Of a DNA stretch of 64,000 nt, positions 1-11,995 are shown in pieces; the stretch's first letter is position 1; every line of letters starts with the position of its first letter. The notes beneath the pieces were generated by a model. That model saw only the letters and a list, made by a program, of their open reading frames with translations, was not told the origin of the DNA and made no database searches. A program made the translations under genes and the position numbers. The DNA comes from Rana temporaria (taxonomy: Eukaryota > Chordata > Amphibia > Anura > Ranidae): the NCBI RefSeq assembly GCF_905171775.1, contig NC_053489.1:141621142-141685141 (forward strand), read 5' to 3'.

Positions 1-215
1 GCCCACAGTACATTTACTGCGGCAGGACAGCAGCTCCAGGCTGAGTGAGGTACTGTTTTGTGGCTCAGCACATGTGCCCTGGTGAGCCCCCTGGGGAGCA
101 CAGCAGTGTGATTCCATGTCCACTGTGTCCATCAAATCATAGTACTTGTTACCCAGCTGCTGTGAGTGGTCAGGATAACATGTGATTGCTATGACCAATC
201 ATAGCGATCACATGA
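1..215. other. No recognisable feature
   Basis: I see no open frame or repeat end that I can place here. It may be a decayed left extension of the TTAA-bounded repeat that follows, because it contains short complementary words around ATGTGATTG and CATGATTAA. Confidence 0.4.
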
Positions 216-1079
216 TTAAATATAAGCAAAACTGTCATGAATGAAAGCCATTCATGACTGTGCGAGTGACCGGGGGGCGTGATGATCGCCAGGCACCCGT
301 GATTGCCTGTGACACAGCGAGAACCGGGATCTGTGTGTGTAAACACACAGATCCCGGTTCTTTCAGGGGAGAAATGACTGATTGTGTGTTCATAGAAAGT
401 ATGAACAGCAATCTGTCATTTCCCCTAGTAAGTCCAGTCCCCTTTCAGTTTGAACACAGAGAGGGAACTGTGTTAACCCCTTCCTTGCCAGTGACATTTT
501 TACAGTAATCAGTGCATTTTTATAGCACTTATCGCTGTAAAATTGTAAATGGTCCCAAAAATGTGTCAAAAGTGTCCGATCTGTCCGCCATAATGTCGCA
601 GTCCCGATAAAAATCGCAGATCGCCGCCATTACTAGTAAAAAAAAAATAATAATAAAAATTCATAATTCATAAAAGCCATAATTCTATCCCCTATTTTGT
701 AGATGCTATAGCTTTTGTGCAAACCAATCAATATACTCTTATTGCAATTTTTTTACTAAAAATATGTAGAAGAATATATATCGGCCTAAACTGAGGAAAA
801 AATAAGTTTTTTTGAAAAGATATTTATTATAGCAAAAAGTAAAAGATGTGTTTTTTTTCAAAATTTTCGCTGTTCTTTTGTTTATAGCATAACAAATAAA
901 AACCACAGAGGTGATCAAATACCACCAAAAGAAAGCTCTATTTGTGGGAAAAAAGGATGCAAATTTTGTTTGGGTACAACATCGCACGACTACACAATTG
1001 TCAGTTAAAGCGACGCAGTGCCAAATTGTAAAAAGTGCTCTGGTCAGGAAGGGGGTAAAATCTTCTGGGGCTGAAGCGG
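216..1079. mobile_element. TTAA-bounded non-autonomous DNA element, copy A1
   Basis: Non-coding repeat sharing a long series of segments with the copies at 7650-8604, 10995-11949 and 28466-29424: a hairpin zone, a CATAATGTCGCAGT block, a TATCGGCCTAAACTGAGG block and a CAATTGTCAGTTAAA block. The right end is bounded by TTAA (1080-1083) next to CTGAAGCGG. A TTAA also lies at 216-219, but the left end has diverged, so that boundary is uncertain. A perfect hairpin with 18-bp arms lies at 321-338 and 343-360. TTAA target duplication is known for piggyBac and Kolobok elements. Assignment to either is inference, and no transposase is encoded. Confidence 0.7.
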
Positions 1080-1083
1080 TTAA

Positions 1084-2719
1084 ATGCTTTGCAATTTTAC
1101 CTCATGGAACATTAGTCTAACATTGTTAGACAGATTTAACTTTAAAATATTCTGAAATTGTTAGATAATCTTTAGACACATAAAAGCAAGTCAATATCCG
1201 CGCTACTAACATAGCAAGGTAAACAAAAGCAACCAGCACAATTTGTTGATCACCAAACGTAAGATAAATAAAAGTCCAAAGTCCAAAGAGCGGCGCTATA
1301 AGTAGTAGTGAGTCCAAAGAGGGAGAGTTGAATACACCCCTCACCAGCTTCAGCGTGTGAACAACAGCACTCGCCACCACGTGGAAATGCAATCTGCTTA
1401 CCAGATTACTGTAAGTAGCATGCGTACAATGGAAACCCACAGGCACATCTCCAGTTTGCAGCTCTACACAGGATCCAGCATAGGAAGGTGATAGATCTTC
1501 AACTAGTATTCACACATTTTCATCCTCCATTTACGGCCCAATAGCTTTCATAAAATGGTCTGTGAACATGGGATGTTTGCTTTGATCTTCAGTGCACTTG
1601 CCACTTGAGAAAGTGTGGCAGGTAGATAGGCCTAGATTTGAATCAATATACTTTATACTTGACATGCATACAGAAGGTCTTGTAAATGCAGATTGTGTCT
1701 GTGTTTGTGTTAGGTATGAAGATGAGTGAGGGGAAGATGGCCCCCACTCATCTCCACACCATTGCAGGGCGGAAGCAACGTCAAAATTCTTTTTCTATTG
1801 CATTTTAGTGTTTTTCGCAGCCTAATATTGACCACTAGTGAAAGACAGTAACATACTTCCTGGAGGATGTTCAAGGTAATAACATTCTTCCCAGGGATTA
1901 GGAAGGACAGCCCTTTAAAACGTATGGATTGTAGCTCATTGGGACTACAGAGGACTACACGGGATGGCAGAGGGTGTTTGTGTGGGTTGTGTCTGAGTGT
2001 GCTTTAAAATGCAAAAGACAGCAATGAATGCTCTCTTCTTCTTTCTCAAATTAAGCTCCAGCTTAAGATACACACCACTGAGGATTATTTTGCTTTGGTC
2101 TATTAAGGTTGCTTTTCTTTATAAGCAAGGAAGCTCAGATCTCTGCAGTGTATTAATGTGCTTTTCCTTAACAAAAATGCTTTACAAACAAAACTATTAC
2201 AATTATAGAAATACAATACAAAACTGACAGATATACATATAACAAGCAAAACTCCTAGCAAATAAGCAGAAACTATGGTCTATACACAGTAAAAGTATGC
2301 TTAAAAGTTACTTAACCCAGATTACAGTGGGTTCACAATCTCTGTAGGCAATGAGGAACCCAGGCTTCTATAAGAAGTTTATGGAGATCAGGCAAAAAGC
2401 CTCTTTAGGTATACTTTCTTTTGGCTGGTCCAGACCTTCTTTGGTGTTAAGTCTTGGATTCCTATCTTTCAGTCTCTGTTGGTTTTTATTTGGGAGGTTT
2501 ACCATCTCCACATGGGTGTGGCTCCTTTTGCAAAACTGAGTTTAATGGGAGACACATTCTCCAATTTGCCCTTTAGATGGCACCTTTATATCATACCATA
2601 GGTCACATATGTCAGGTTGTCAAGCTATTGTTGACCATGGTTACAGAACAATATACTGAATCAACTGTCAACTGAAATGCAACAATGGTATCTAAGTTCC
2701 CATTGTTAAACTAGTATCC
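1084..2719. other. No recognisable feature
   Basis: About 1.6 kb of AT-rich sequence. The longest open frame (about 106 codons on the minus strand at 1126-1446) shows no family motif. I see no inverted-repeat ends, no poly(A) tail and no tandem array. Confidence 0.5.
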
Positions 2720-2727
2720 CCGTAAAC

Positions 2728-3090
2728 CAGGGGTGTCAAACTCAATTTTACTGTGGGCCGCATCAGCATCATGATTGTCCTCAAATGGGCCAGTTGTATC
2801 TGTAAGATTAGATGTCCAGCGCATCCCCTCCCCTTACATTAGAGGTCAAGAGCCACCCCACCATCAGAAGTTGAGTCCCCCACACTCCCTTACAACACAG
2901 TGCACCCCCCTTTCCTTATGCTGCTGCTGGGAAGAAGCTGGATGCATTGCTTGAAAGCAGAAAGTATGGGTCTGGAGGAGGACCAGAGGAGGGCTGGAGC
3001 TCTCCTGCAGCTGCATGAGAGGTGCGAGGGCCACATGAAATGGCCTGGAGGGCCGGATTCGGCCTGCGGGCCTTGTGTTTGACACCTGTG
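2728..3090. mobile_element. Short hAT-like inverted-repeat element
   Basis: The left end CAGGGGTGTCAAACTC and the right end GTTTGACACCTGTG are inverted copies of each other. The element is flanked by 8-bp near-identical sequences, CCGTAAAC (2720-2727) and CCTTAAAC (3091-3098), with one mismatch. An 8-bp target duplication and CAGGG-type ends are the hallmark of the hAT superfamily. At 363 bp it has no room for a transposase, so it is a non-autonomous element. Small open frames on both strands inside it are chance frames. Confidence 0.8.
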
Positions 3091-3098
3091 CCTTAAAC

Positions 3099-4520
3099 AA
3101 ACTGGATGTCTGTTTCTAAGTCTATACAGGTTATTATCATTATATTTTTTATCAAGTCTGAGGGGTAAAATCATATACATAGATATTTATGTATAGTTAT
3201 ATCAAATGCAACACAAGGATGGATGTATGTAACATATCATCTATGCTCTTTTGTTTTAATGCTCTGTATTCGTCTTTAGTTTTATATGTTAGTGTTCTAC
3301 TTTGTAAATAAATAAGACCTTTACTTCTTTGAGCATTGTGTTTATTTTTATAGCTAATAATGTTATTATATTATCACCATTAATTATATCAGAGCTTTGA
3401 TAGACTGGCTAACTATAGGAATGGACAAGACAAATCATATTTATAATTGAAAAAGCGATCCAAAAAACACCCCATATTTATTTAAAGCACCATCTTTTTT
3501 ATTCTACTAGTCCTTTGCTTTAAGAAAATATTTGGTATGGGGGGTCTTTTGCAAACTTTCAAAGCTGTATGTATAAACTAAAAAAAACATGAAATTTGCA
3601 AAAATGGTCTGGCCTGAATTTAAAAATGGAACTCAGGGCCTGGCAGCAGAAACGGTTAGGAGACTTTTGCATGTGACCTGCCATCTCATTTGTCCTCAGT
3701 AGAAATGTATGGTGTCCAACACCTGAGGAGATAAAGGCACAATCCAAGTGTCATGGACATGTTCTGTGTGTGCTTTAAAAGAAAAAGAGAAGAACTTGGG
3801 GAGCCACATTCATCTCTCCTAGCCTCACCAATCATTGTTTCAGGGAGTTGTTAGGGCTTTGGTCCTTTAAAATGGGTGTATATATCATATTATGTGTACC
3901 TGATCATTGCCTTCTCATGGTGATTATGCAGAGGTTAGGGCACTGGTCTAACACAAACGGATAGACTGTTCTCATCTCAATAATTTCTTAAGTTCATTAA
4001 GTGTGCATTTCTGTGTTTTATATATTAAACAAGGTTAATTTCTCTAATAGTTTAATTTTTATGCCTGCTGATTATGAAATGCCTTGTCAGTAAAACTTCT
4101 TAACAAAAGTTACTATGCAATGACCTGAATATTAAAATAGATAGATAAAATGTTAGGTGCTATCATTTGGGATGCACAAATCATAGAACTGCATTTAAAT
4201 GTAAAAATTTTAAACTATTTTATAACAAATATTAATCAAGGGAACATTTTCTCTGGCATGCAAAAGACATAAGGTGAAATAGCTTTTAAATAAATATTAG
4301 TATTACCAAAAAGTAATATCACAAATTATTAAGAACATATTCCAAAGTTTAATATTAACATATTCATCAAAATCCCTAATAGGTATGAATAATTTTCATG
4401 GTAAATACTTTGTAACTTAAAAATCTTAAGATACAAAGAAATCTAATGCAAACCTAATACCTACTTCATAGTGGCAATTCAAGACACCTTAGTAGGCCTG
4501 GAAGACGTAAAAATCCAGGC
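3099..4520. other. No recognisable feature
   Basis: AT-rich sequence without long open frames, repeat ends or tandem arrays that I can support. Confidence 0.5.
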
Positions 4521-4524
4521 TTAA

Positions 4525-5024
4525 AGCGGGAGTTCACCCATAAATGTTTTTTTAACCTTAGATGGATGCTCATTTAGTCTAGGGGAATCGGCTAGTTGTT
4601 TTAAAATCCGAGCAGTACTTACCGTTGTAGAGGGCGATCTTCTCCGCCACTTCCGGGTATGGGTCTTCGGGACTGGGCGTTCCTTCTTGATTGACAGTCT
4701 TCCGACAGGCTTCCGAAAGGCTTCCGACGGTCGCATCCATCGCGTCACGAGTAGCCGAAAGAAGCCGAACGTCGGTGCGGCTCTATACTGCGCCTGCGCA
4801 CCGACGTTCGGCTACTTTCGGAAAACCGTGACGCGATGGATGCGGAAGACTGTCAATCAAGAAGGAACGCCCAGTCCCGAAGACCCATACCCGGAAGTGG
4901 CGGAGAAGATCGCCCTCTACAACGGTAAGTACTGCTCGGATTTTAAAACAACTAGCCGATTCCCCTAGACTAAATGAGCATCCATTTAAGGGTAAAAATA
5001 GCAATTTACCGGTGAACTTCCACT
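4525..5024. mobile_element. Foldback element with TTAA duplication (AGCGG family)
   Basis: A 500-bp element that is almost entirely one inverted repeat. The left arm begins AGCGGGAGTTCACCC and the right arm ends GGTGAACTTCCACT. The centre lies near 4785-4800, in the CTATACTGCGCCTGCGC spacer. It is flanked by TTAA on both sides (4521-4524 and 5025-5028). Each arm carries an outward-facing GGTAAGT: minus strand at 4617-4623 and plus strand at 4924-4930. The same family occurs at 12859-13374 and 19313-19828. Overlapping open frames of 73-93 codons on both strands follow from the palindrome and are not genes. Confidence 0.85.
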
Positions 5025-5028
5025 TTAA

Positions 5029-6489
5029 CTACTCTTAAAAATCTTAGCTCCCCCATCCTAACACCTATGGCGACTAACCTGTATAAGAAAGATCTGTATA
5101 CTTACCTATTATCAGCCCACTCCAGTCCAGTCAAGTGTTCTCTCTTCCCTGTGTTAGTCAGCGGTGGCTTCAGAGGAGAGGGAGTGCCGACAACCGATGG
5201 ACCATGGGAGCCTATGGGTGAGGGCACTGCTCCCAGTTGTTGTTGAATGCTCTCTCCTCTCCCCTGCAGCTGAAATTTTTCACATAGTTACATTGGTCAA
5301 GCTTATCCAGCTTGGATAGTAGGCCTCTCTACTCCAGTGATTGCCGCTAGCTTCTGGGTTCAATGCTAACCGGCTGCCTACTGCTTACACAGCAGGTCAC
5401 TCCCTCGGCCTAAGCATTATTCAGAGAACACTTTGAATTTTCACAATGAATGGAAAGTGCTTTTTGGTTGGATGAGGTGGAGATTCCAAAGGAGTCTCTC
5501 CCCCTTACCCAATCAGAAAATGCAGAGCAAGCAACCTCCTATGTTCAGTAAGCAGGAAAACCATGTGACTGTTAAGCCATCTGTCAGTGTTAAATGGGTT
5601 TTCTATCCTTGTAAGAGTTTGGTTTTTAGAATCTGTGTCACACCAGAATGTAGAAAGCACTTACCTGTGTCACCCCGCCCCCCCCCCCCCCTACTGGTTG
5701 GATGAGTAAGGTGTCATTCCCTTGCTCACAAAAACACAGCAGAATGGAAACCACCAATGGATGGGCGATATTTTTCTCATCCAGCTGGAAAGGAAGGGAG
5801 CAACACATACAATTAGGTAAGTCCTGCGTCTGATCTAGAAGCTCATCTTCCAACATCCTTACTGTCACTCCACATCAGTAATTAAACTTATGATCATACC
5901 AGCTTCCATTTCTACCAGAATTTATTAATAGTTATGAAAGACCTGCCGTACTGTTCCAATGTACAAGTGATTACGTCCCCATGAAATATTCACAAGTGAG
6001 TTTCACACTTTGTACTTCATCAAAGTGAACATCACTTTGGCACCATGAATAAGAAATAAGTACTTTTAGTTCCTACAGACAGAAGATAAATAGACCTTGT
6101 TCTGCATTGTGAGCAATAGTTTGGTAAATGAAAAGTTAATTTTTTTCCCATCAGACTGTGTTTGTGGTTTTTGTTACTGTGCTCGTTTTGTGTGCATGAT
6201 CTAATTTCAATATTTGTGCTTTCCTTTTTATTACTGCAATTATTTTGACACAGTTGTGGTCCTTTCATATTTTCATTTTTGCTAGCTTTATGTAAATTGA
6301 TCATATTGCTAGATAACAAGTTTATTTCTAGCACACGCCTTTTAAAAAAGCCTTTCAGGGTAATATGGGTAGGGATGAACTTTGGGCCAACCATGAGTTC
6401 AATTTATGCCCAGCCTTTATATACAAACAGTAACCGGCGTAGAAGGAACTGTCATTTAGCAGCAATAGTGTGCCACTTCAAATGCAGGT
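5029..6489. other. Mostly unrecognised sequence with a poly(C) run
   Basis: No gene or complete repeat that I can support. A C run lies at about 5673-5690. Part of 5080-5270 resembles GC-rich interiors of the TTAA-bounded repeats, but I could not place its ends. Confidence 0.4.
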
Positions 6490-6493
6490 TTAA

Positions 6494-7645
6494 CCACTTG
6501 CCCTCCGGAAGATTTACCCCACTTCATGACCAAGCCATTTTGTGCGATACGGCACTGCGATACTTTAACTGACAATTGCGCGGTCGAGCAACGCTGTACC
6601 CATTTCAGGTTCTTTTTTTTCCACAAATAGAAATTTATTTTGGTGGTATTTGATCACTTGTGTGGTTTTCATTTTTTGTGCTATAAACAAAAAAGGCGGA
6701 CAATTTTGAAAACAAAAACATTTTTTACTTTCTGACATAAAACATTTCCTTTTTTTTATTTAAATCGCATTTCTTCATCAATTTAGGCCAATATGTATTC
6801 TGCTACACATTTTTGGTAAAAAAATCCCAATAAGTTTATATTAATTGGTTTGCGCAAAATGTATGGGCCCAGATTCTCAAAGGCGTTACGACGGCGCAAC
6901 ACCATTTGCGCCGTCGTAACACCTCATCTGGCCCCGGGTATCTATGCGACTGATTCTCAGAATCAGTTGCGCATAGGTACCCATTAGATCTGACATGCGT
7001 AAGGCTCTTACGCTGTCAGATCTTAAAAGTAATTTTTTTTCCCGCCGCTAGGTGTCGCATCGTCGCTTTTCCCCGTCGTCTATGCAAATGAGGTAAGTAC
7101 GGCGATTCCCGAACATACGCGAGGTCGACGCAGCGAATTAACGTCGTTTGCGTAGCGTACCCGACGCGTAAGGTTGCCCCTGCTAATTAGCAGGCGCAAC
7201 CAATGTTAACGATGGCCGTCGTTCCCGCGTCGAATTCAATAAAAATTACGTCGTTTGCGTAAGATGTCCGTGAATGGCGCTGGACGCCATTTACGTATAC
7301 ATCTAGGCAAATGACGTCGGGGCGACGTCATTTAGCGCAATGCACGTCGGGTAATTTACCCGACGGAGCATGCGCAGTACGCTCGGCGCGGGAGCGCGCC
7401 TAATTTAAATGGTGCCCGCCCCATTTGAATTGCGCGGGCTTGCGACAAGCAATCTAACGCTACACCGCCGCAAGTTTACAGGTAAGTGTTCTGAGAATCA
7501 GGATGTAAACCTGTAGACCTGCGGCGGTGTAACGTAGATCTCATATATTCCGCTGCCCAGGAGCAGCGCGAATGTATGAGAATCTGGGCCATAGTGTCTA
7601 CAAACTATGATATATATATTGTGGCGGTGGGACCCCTGTTTGACC
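6494..7645. mobile_element. TTAA-bounded element copy A2, interrupted
   Basis: Starts after TTAA (6490-6493) with CCACTTGCCCTCCGG and follows the family in the opposite orientation to A1 (AACTGACAATTGCGCGG, then GGTTTGCGCAAAAT). At 6865 it is broken by a 726-bp inverted-repeat element. It resumes at 7591 with ATAGTGTCTACAAA, which in intact copies directly follows GCGCAAAA-TTAT. The remainder past about 7630 is missing or diverged, and copy A3 begins immediately after. Confidence 0.7.
6865..7590. mobile_element. Inverted-repeat element (GGGCCCAGATTCTC ends) inside A2
   Basis: The left end GGGCCCAGATTCTCAAAGG and the right end GAGAATCTGGGCC are inverted. The interior is CpG-rich, with GACGGCGCAAC and GACGTCATTTA blocks repeated in both orientations. 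Related elements with AGATCC/GGATCT or ATATTC ends lie at 31040, 41141, 49906, 58206 and 60615. It has no coding capacity. The surrounding A2 sequence rejoins across it, which proves an insertion. The target duplication is short and not clear. Confidence 0.75.
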
Positions 7646-7649
7646 TTAA

Positions 7650-8604
7650 CTGGTTGCCGACCAGCCGCCGTCGTTTTACGTCGGCAGGTCGGCTCCCCTG
7701 CGCGAGAGCACGTAATATAACGTCGGCTCTTGCGCAGGCCCCCGCTCTCCCCGACTCCCGTGCGTATGCCCGGCGGGCGCGATCGCCGCCGGGCACACGC
7801 GATCACTCGTTACAGAGCGGGGACCTGGAGCTGTGTGTGTAAACACACAGCTCCCGGTCCTGTCAGGGGGAGAAATGCTGATCTTCTGTTCATACAATGT
7901 ATGAACAGAAGATCAGTCATTTCCCCTAGTGAGGCCACCCCCCTACAGTTAGAACACACCCAGGGAACATACTTAACCCCTTACCCGCCCCCTAGTGTTA
8001 ACCCCTTCACTGCCAGTGGCATTTTTATAGTAACCCAATGCATTTTTATAGCACTGATCGCTATAAAAATGCCAATGGTCCCAAAAATGTGTCAAAAGTG
8101 TCCGAAGTGTCTGCCATAATGTCGCAGTACCGAAAAAAAATCGCTGATCGCTGCCATTACTAGTAAAAAAAAAATATTAATAAAAATGCCATAAAAATAC
8201 CCCCTATTATGTAAACGCTATAACTTTTGCGCAAACCAATCAATAAACGCTTATTGAGATTTTTTTTCAACGAAAAATATGTAGAAGAATACGTATCGGC
8301 CTAAACTGAGGAAAAAATATGTTTTTCTATATATTTTTTGGGGATATTTATTATAGCAAAAAGTAAAAAATATATATATTTTTTCAAAATTGTCGCTCTA
8401 TTTTTGTTTATAGCGCAAAAACTAAAAACCGCAGAGGTGATCAAATACCACCAAAAGAAAGCTCTATTTGTGGGAAAAAAATACGCCAATTTTGTTTGGG
8501 AGCCACGTCGCACGACCGCGCAATTGTCAGTTAAATCGACACAGTGCCGAATCGCAAAAAGTGCTCTGGTCTTTGACCAGCAATATGGTCCGGGGGTTAA
8601 GTGG
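7650..8604. mobile_element. TTAA-bounded element copy A3 (complete)
   Basis: Best complete copy of the family, flanked by TTAA at 7646-7649 and 8605-8608. The left end reads CTGGTTGCCGACCAGCC and the right end, in reverse complement, reads CCACTTAACCCCCGGACC, so the inverted ends are only loosely similar. It has two strong hairpins: 7878-7895 with 7899-7916 (18-bp perfect arms, 3-base loop), and one near 7829-7860. It encodes no transposase. The open frame at 7730-8119 (about 129 codons) runs through the hairpins and shows no protein family motif. Confidence 0.8.
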
Positions 8605-8854
8605 TTAAAGATGGTTGGTTTACGCCAGATTTTGGAGAGGAAGACACACTGATTGCACAGCTGTATGTTCAGCTATTTAGTTCTGACCTGACTATGGCTA
8701 AGGGCCCCACGCAACAGACAGGAAGTCTGTTCCTGTGAGCCAGGTGGACTCCCATCCCTTTGAGAGGAGTCAGAGGCTGCATGGGCGCAGCCAGAGCATG
8801 CATGTCTGCATTAGGCAGATGTCATTGGTGATTGAGCAGCAAGGCGCTGATCAG

Positions 8855-9902
8855 TAGACATGTGCACAGAAATTGTTTTCGTTTTTTTTTTGTTCTGTTT
8901 CGTATCGTTCCGTAGGTTCATTCCCGTTCGTTTTTCGTAAGACGCCCGTTTTCCTGTTCGTTCCCGTTCGTTTTTCGTACGACGCGATTTTTTCGTATTC
9001 CGATCGTTTTGTATTTTGGTTACCGTTTTATTTTCGTACATGCGGGATGGTTCGTTATTCTGTTTAATTCATGTTCGTTACTTGTTAGACAATAATTTTC
9101 GTGAATTTTCATCATTTTGTACTTTCGTAAATATATTGCGGGATTCGCGGCACTTTCAACACGCGGCTCATCCATATTAACTATTGTTAAGCCCCATACA
9201 CTTGGTCAGACTTTTTTAACAACAAATATAAAAACGATCGTTCTACCGAACGTTCGTTCGTTTTTAAACTCCATCAGAAAACCATTTTTGGGTTCCAGGT
9301 TCAAAAGTCTAGCCAACTGATCTCTACCTTCAGACGAAAATCCACAGAAAAGTTTATTTGGCTTTACTGTACTACTCAGCACAAAAGAGAAGCTGTTTCA
9401 CTAACTAACTACACTCACTGCCCATTCAAAAAAACGAAAATTACATCTTATAACAAAAGATTTGCATTCTGTATTTTGAAACCAAATTACGAACAGAAAG
9501 AAGGAATACAGAATACAAATCTTTTGTTATAAGATGTCATATGAACATACAAACAGAAAAAGGATTCAAACAAAATACAGAATGAAAATCTTTTGTTAGA
9601 TGTCATATGAACATACGACTGAAAATCAAAATACGAACAGAACAAAGATTCAAACAAAATAAAGAATGCAAGTCTTTTGTTATAGATGTCATATTCGTTC
9701 TTTTGCCGTTTTCGTTTTGTCGTATTTTCGTCGGATCGTTCGTTCGTATTTGCGGTTGTTCGTTATGCGACTCATTCGTAATCCCGTCGTTTTCGTATTT
9801 TGGTGCTTACATTTTTTCGTATGTACACATTATTCTGCGGGTACGAAAATTAACATTTTCGTACAAAAATAACATTCGTACGAACGGGAATGCACATATC
9901 TA
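8855..9902. mobile_element. hAT-like element rich in TTCGT words
   Basis: Flanked by a perfect 8-bp duplication, CTGATCAG, at 8847-8854 and 9903-9910. The ends are inverted (TAGACATGTGCAC on the left, TGCACATATCTA on the right). An 8-bp duplication points to hAT. The interior is unusual: the outer parts are dominated by CGTTCGTTTTTCGTA-type words on the left and their complements on the right, while the middle contains short tandem copies. There is no transposase frame, so it is non-autonomous. Confidence 0.8.
9436..9698. repeat. Degenerate tandem/inverted copies inside the hAT-like element
   Basis: The word AATCTTTTGTTA followed by AGATGTCATATGAACATAC recurs at about 9519, 9586 and 9672 with roughly 70-85 bp spacing. 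An inverted copy (ACATCTTATAACAAAAGAT) lies at about 9444. Linker segments such as ATACAGAAT and ATTCAAACAAAATA also recur. The array lies within the 8855-9902 element. Confidence 0.7.
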
Positions 9903-10130
9903 CTGATCAGGAGTAAACTAGGTGTGAGCTTAACTCTAGGAAACTGCAAGATACAGTAATGGTGGAACCCCCTGTGAGGGCTACTGATGTATGTGTGAAC
10001 TTTTTGTGCTTTTAAATAAAAGTGGGCTACCAGGCCCTTAAAAATTCAGTTCTGGACTGGCGTACTCACTAAAAACGCACCTACCGCTGGAGTCTGATCA
10101 CCCCAATCTTACAATATATATATGTATATA

Positions 10131-10512
10131 CAGTGGAACCTTGGATTACGAGCATAATCTATTCCAGAAGAATGCTTGAAATCCAAAGCACTCCCATATC
10201 AAAGCGAGTTTCCCCATAGAAGTCAATGGAAACAAAGATAATTCATTCTACATTGACTTCTTTGTCATGCATAACCGCATGTGGCCGGAGGTGGGGGCGC
10301 CGGAGAGCCTCAGAGATACTGAGGGCAGCTCGGCTAATCTCGGAAACCCTCGGAAAGGCTCGGAAACACTCAGGAACTGAGTATTTCCAAGTGATTCCGA
10401 GTATTTTCGAACGACTCCGAGTGTCACTGGTGCCCCAGCACCTCTGGCCAAATGTGGTACTGCACACCCCATTAGCTTGAATTCTGCTCGTGTTGCGAGA
10501 CAACACTCTCAA
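10131..10512. mobile_element. Partial Tc1/mariner- or Tigger-like element
   Basis: Starts CAGTGGAACCTTGGATTACG directly after TA, a form I associate from memory with Tigger/mariner-type inverted repeats. The matching right end is not present, so the element is truncated or rearranged. The interior holds an imperfect palindrome (CTCGGAAACC words at 10320-10370 against complementary GAGTATTTTCG words at 10385-10420). The classification is inference. Confidence 0.45.
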
Positions 10513-10990
10513 ACCGATCAGGATTTAAAAAAAAAAAAGTTGCTCGTCAGTGATCAATTCTATAAATATGCACTCTCACAGTACGGACAACTGGCTGGAA
10601 AGGAGTTAACATCAGGGGTGATCAAAGGGTGTGTGCCTAGATGGTGTTTTCTTACTGTGGTGGGGAGGTGCTTGTACCAGGGGAAGGCATTGATTGGTGT
10701 CCCTGCAGAGACACAGGATCCATGCCTTCTGTACTGACAGAATGGTGATTTGCCTTTTTTAAATAGACAGATCACCATTCTCCCTCAGTACTGAAGGATC
10801 AGCGGGTGCCAGGGGTACCCGCAGATCAGCTCACGCTGTGTTTAATCACAGCAGGAGCAGGCTGCCATCATTGCCGTACCCCAAAGTGTCGGATCACTAG
10901 GTACGTGACCCACCGCAGTTCTGCCACTTTGCCGCCATATATTTAAGTTATATGGTCGCCAAAAGGTTAAGGCATCCTAATGCATATTAT
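10513..10990. other. Unassigned sequence
   Basis: No gene seen. A short hairpin (AGAATGGTGAT against ATCACCATTCT, 10738-10782) resembles those in the TTAA-bounded repeats, so this may be a decayed fragment of that family. Confidence 0.35.
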
Positions 10991-10994
10991 ATAA

Positions 10995-11949
10995 CCACTT
11001 CAGCCCCGGACCATTTGGCTGGCCAAAGACCAGAGCACTTTTTGCGATTTGGCACTGTATCGCTTTAACTGACAATTGCGCGGTCATGCAACCTGGTTTC
11101 CATACAAAATTTACATCCTTTTTTCCCCACAAATAGAGCTTTCTTTTGGTGGTATTTGATCACCTCTGCGGTTTTTATTTTTTGAGCCATAAACAAAAAT
11201 AGAGCAACAATTGTGGAAAAAAGCAATATTATTTTACTTTTTGCTATAATAAATACCCCCAAAAAATATATAAAAAAAATATTTTTTTTCCTCAGTTTAG
11301 GCCGATACGTATTCTTCTACATATTTTTGGTAAAAAAATCACAATAAGCGTTTATTGATTGGTTTGCGCAAATGTTATAGCGTCTACAAAATAGGGGATA
11401 GTTTTATGGCATTTTATTAATATTTTTTTTTTACTAGTAATGGTGGCAATCAGCGATTTTTATCGTGACTGCGACATTATGGTGGACACATCGGACACTT
11501 TTGGCACTATTTTAGGACCATTCACATGTATACAGCGAACAGTGCTATAAAAATGCGCTGCTTACTGTGTAAATGTGACTGGTAATGAAGGGGTTAACCA
11601 TTAGGGGGCTGGGAGGGGATTAAGTGTGTCCTAGGGAGTGATTTCAACTGTTAGGGGCGTGACTATGAGTGACAGGTCACTGATCGCTGCTCCCGACGAG
11701 AGGGAGCAGACGATCAGTGACCTGTCAGTAGGAAGAACGGGGAGATGTGTTTACACTGACATCTTCCCGTTCTTTAGCTCCGTGACACGATCGCGGGACA
11801 CAGGCGGACATTGAGTCTGAGGGTCCCACGGCATGATCGCGAAGCGTGCAACCACATGGCGGCAAATTTAAAGGTACGTAATTGTACGCCCATTTGCCTG
11901 TCCATGCCATTCTGTCGACGTATACGTTTGTGCGGCGGTCAGCAAGCAG
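10995..11949. mobile_element. TTAA-bounded element copy A4
   Basis: Opposite orientation to A3. The left end CCACTTCAGCCCCGGACC follows ATAA (10991-10994, one change from TTAA). The right end GGCGGTCAGCAAGCAG is followed by TTAA (11950-11953). The internal order of blocks matches A3 and A5. The last 71 bp (from 11879) belong to the 6.45-kb tandem duplication, whose left boundary therefore falls inside this element. Confidence 0.8.
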
Positions 11950-11995
11950 TTAAAGGAATTGTGTATTTTTAAAGTTGCCCTTTAATTCCCATTAA

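Noticed and set aside
7730..8119. A 129-codon plus-strand frame
   Set aside because: It lies wholly inside TTAA-bounded element A3, crosses two perfect hairpins, and has no protein family motif. The equivalent frame is not maintained in other copies.
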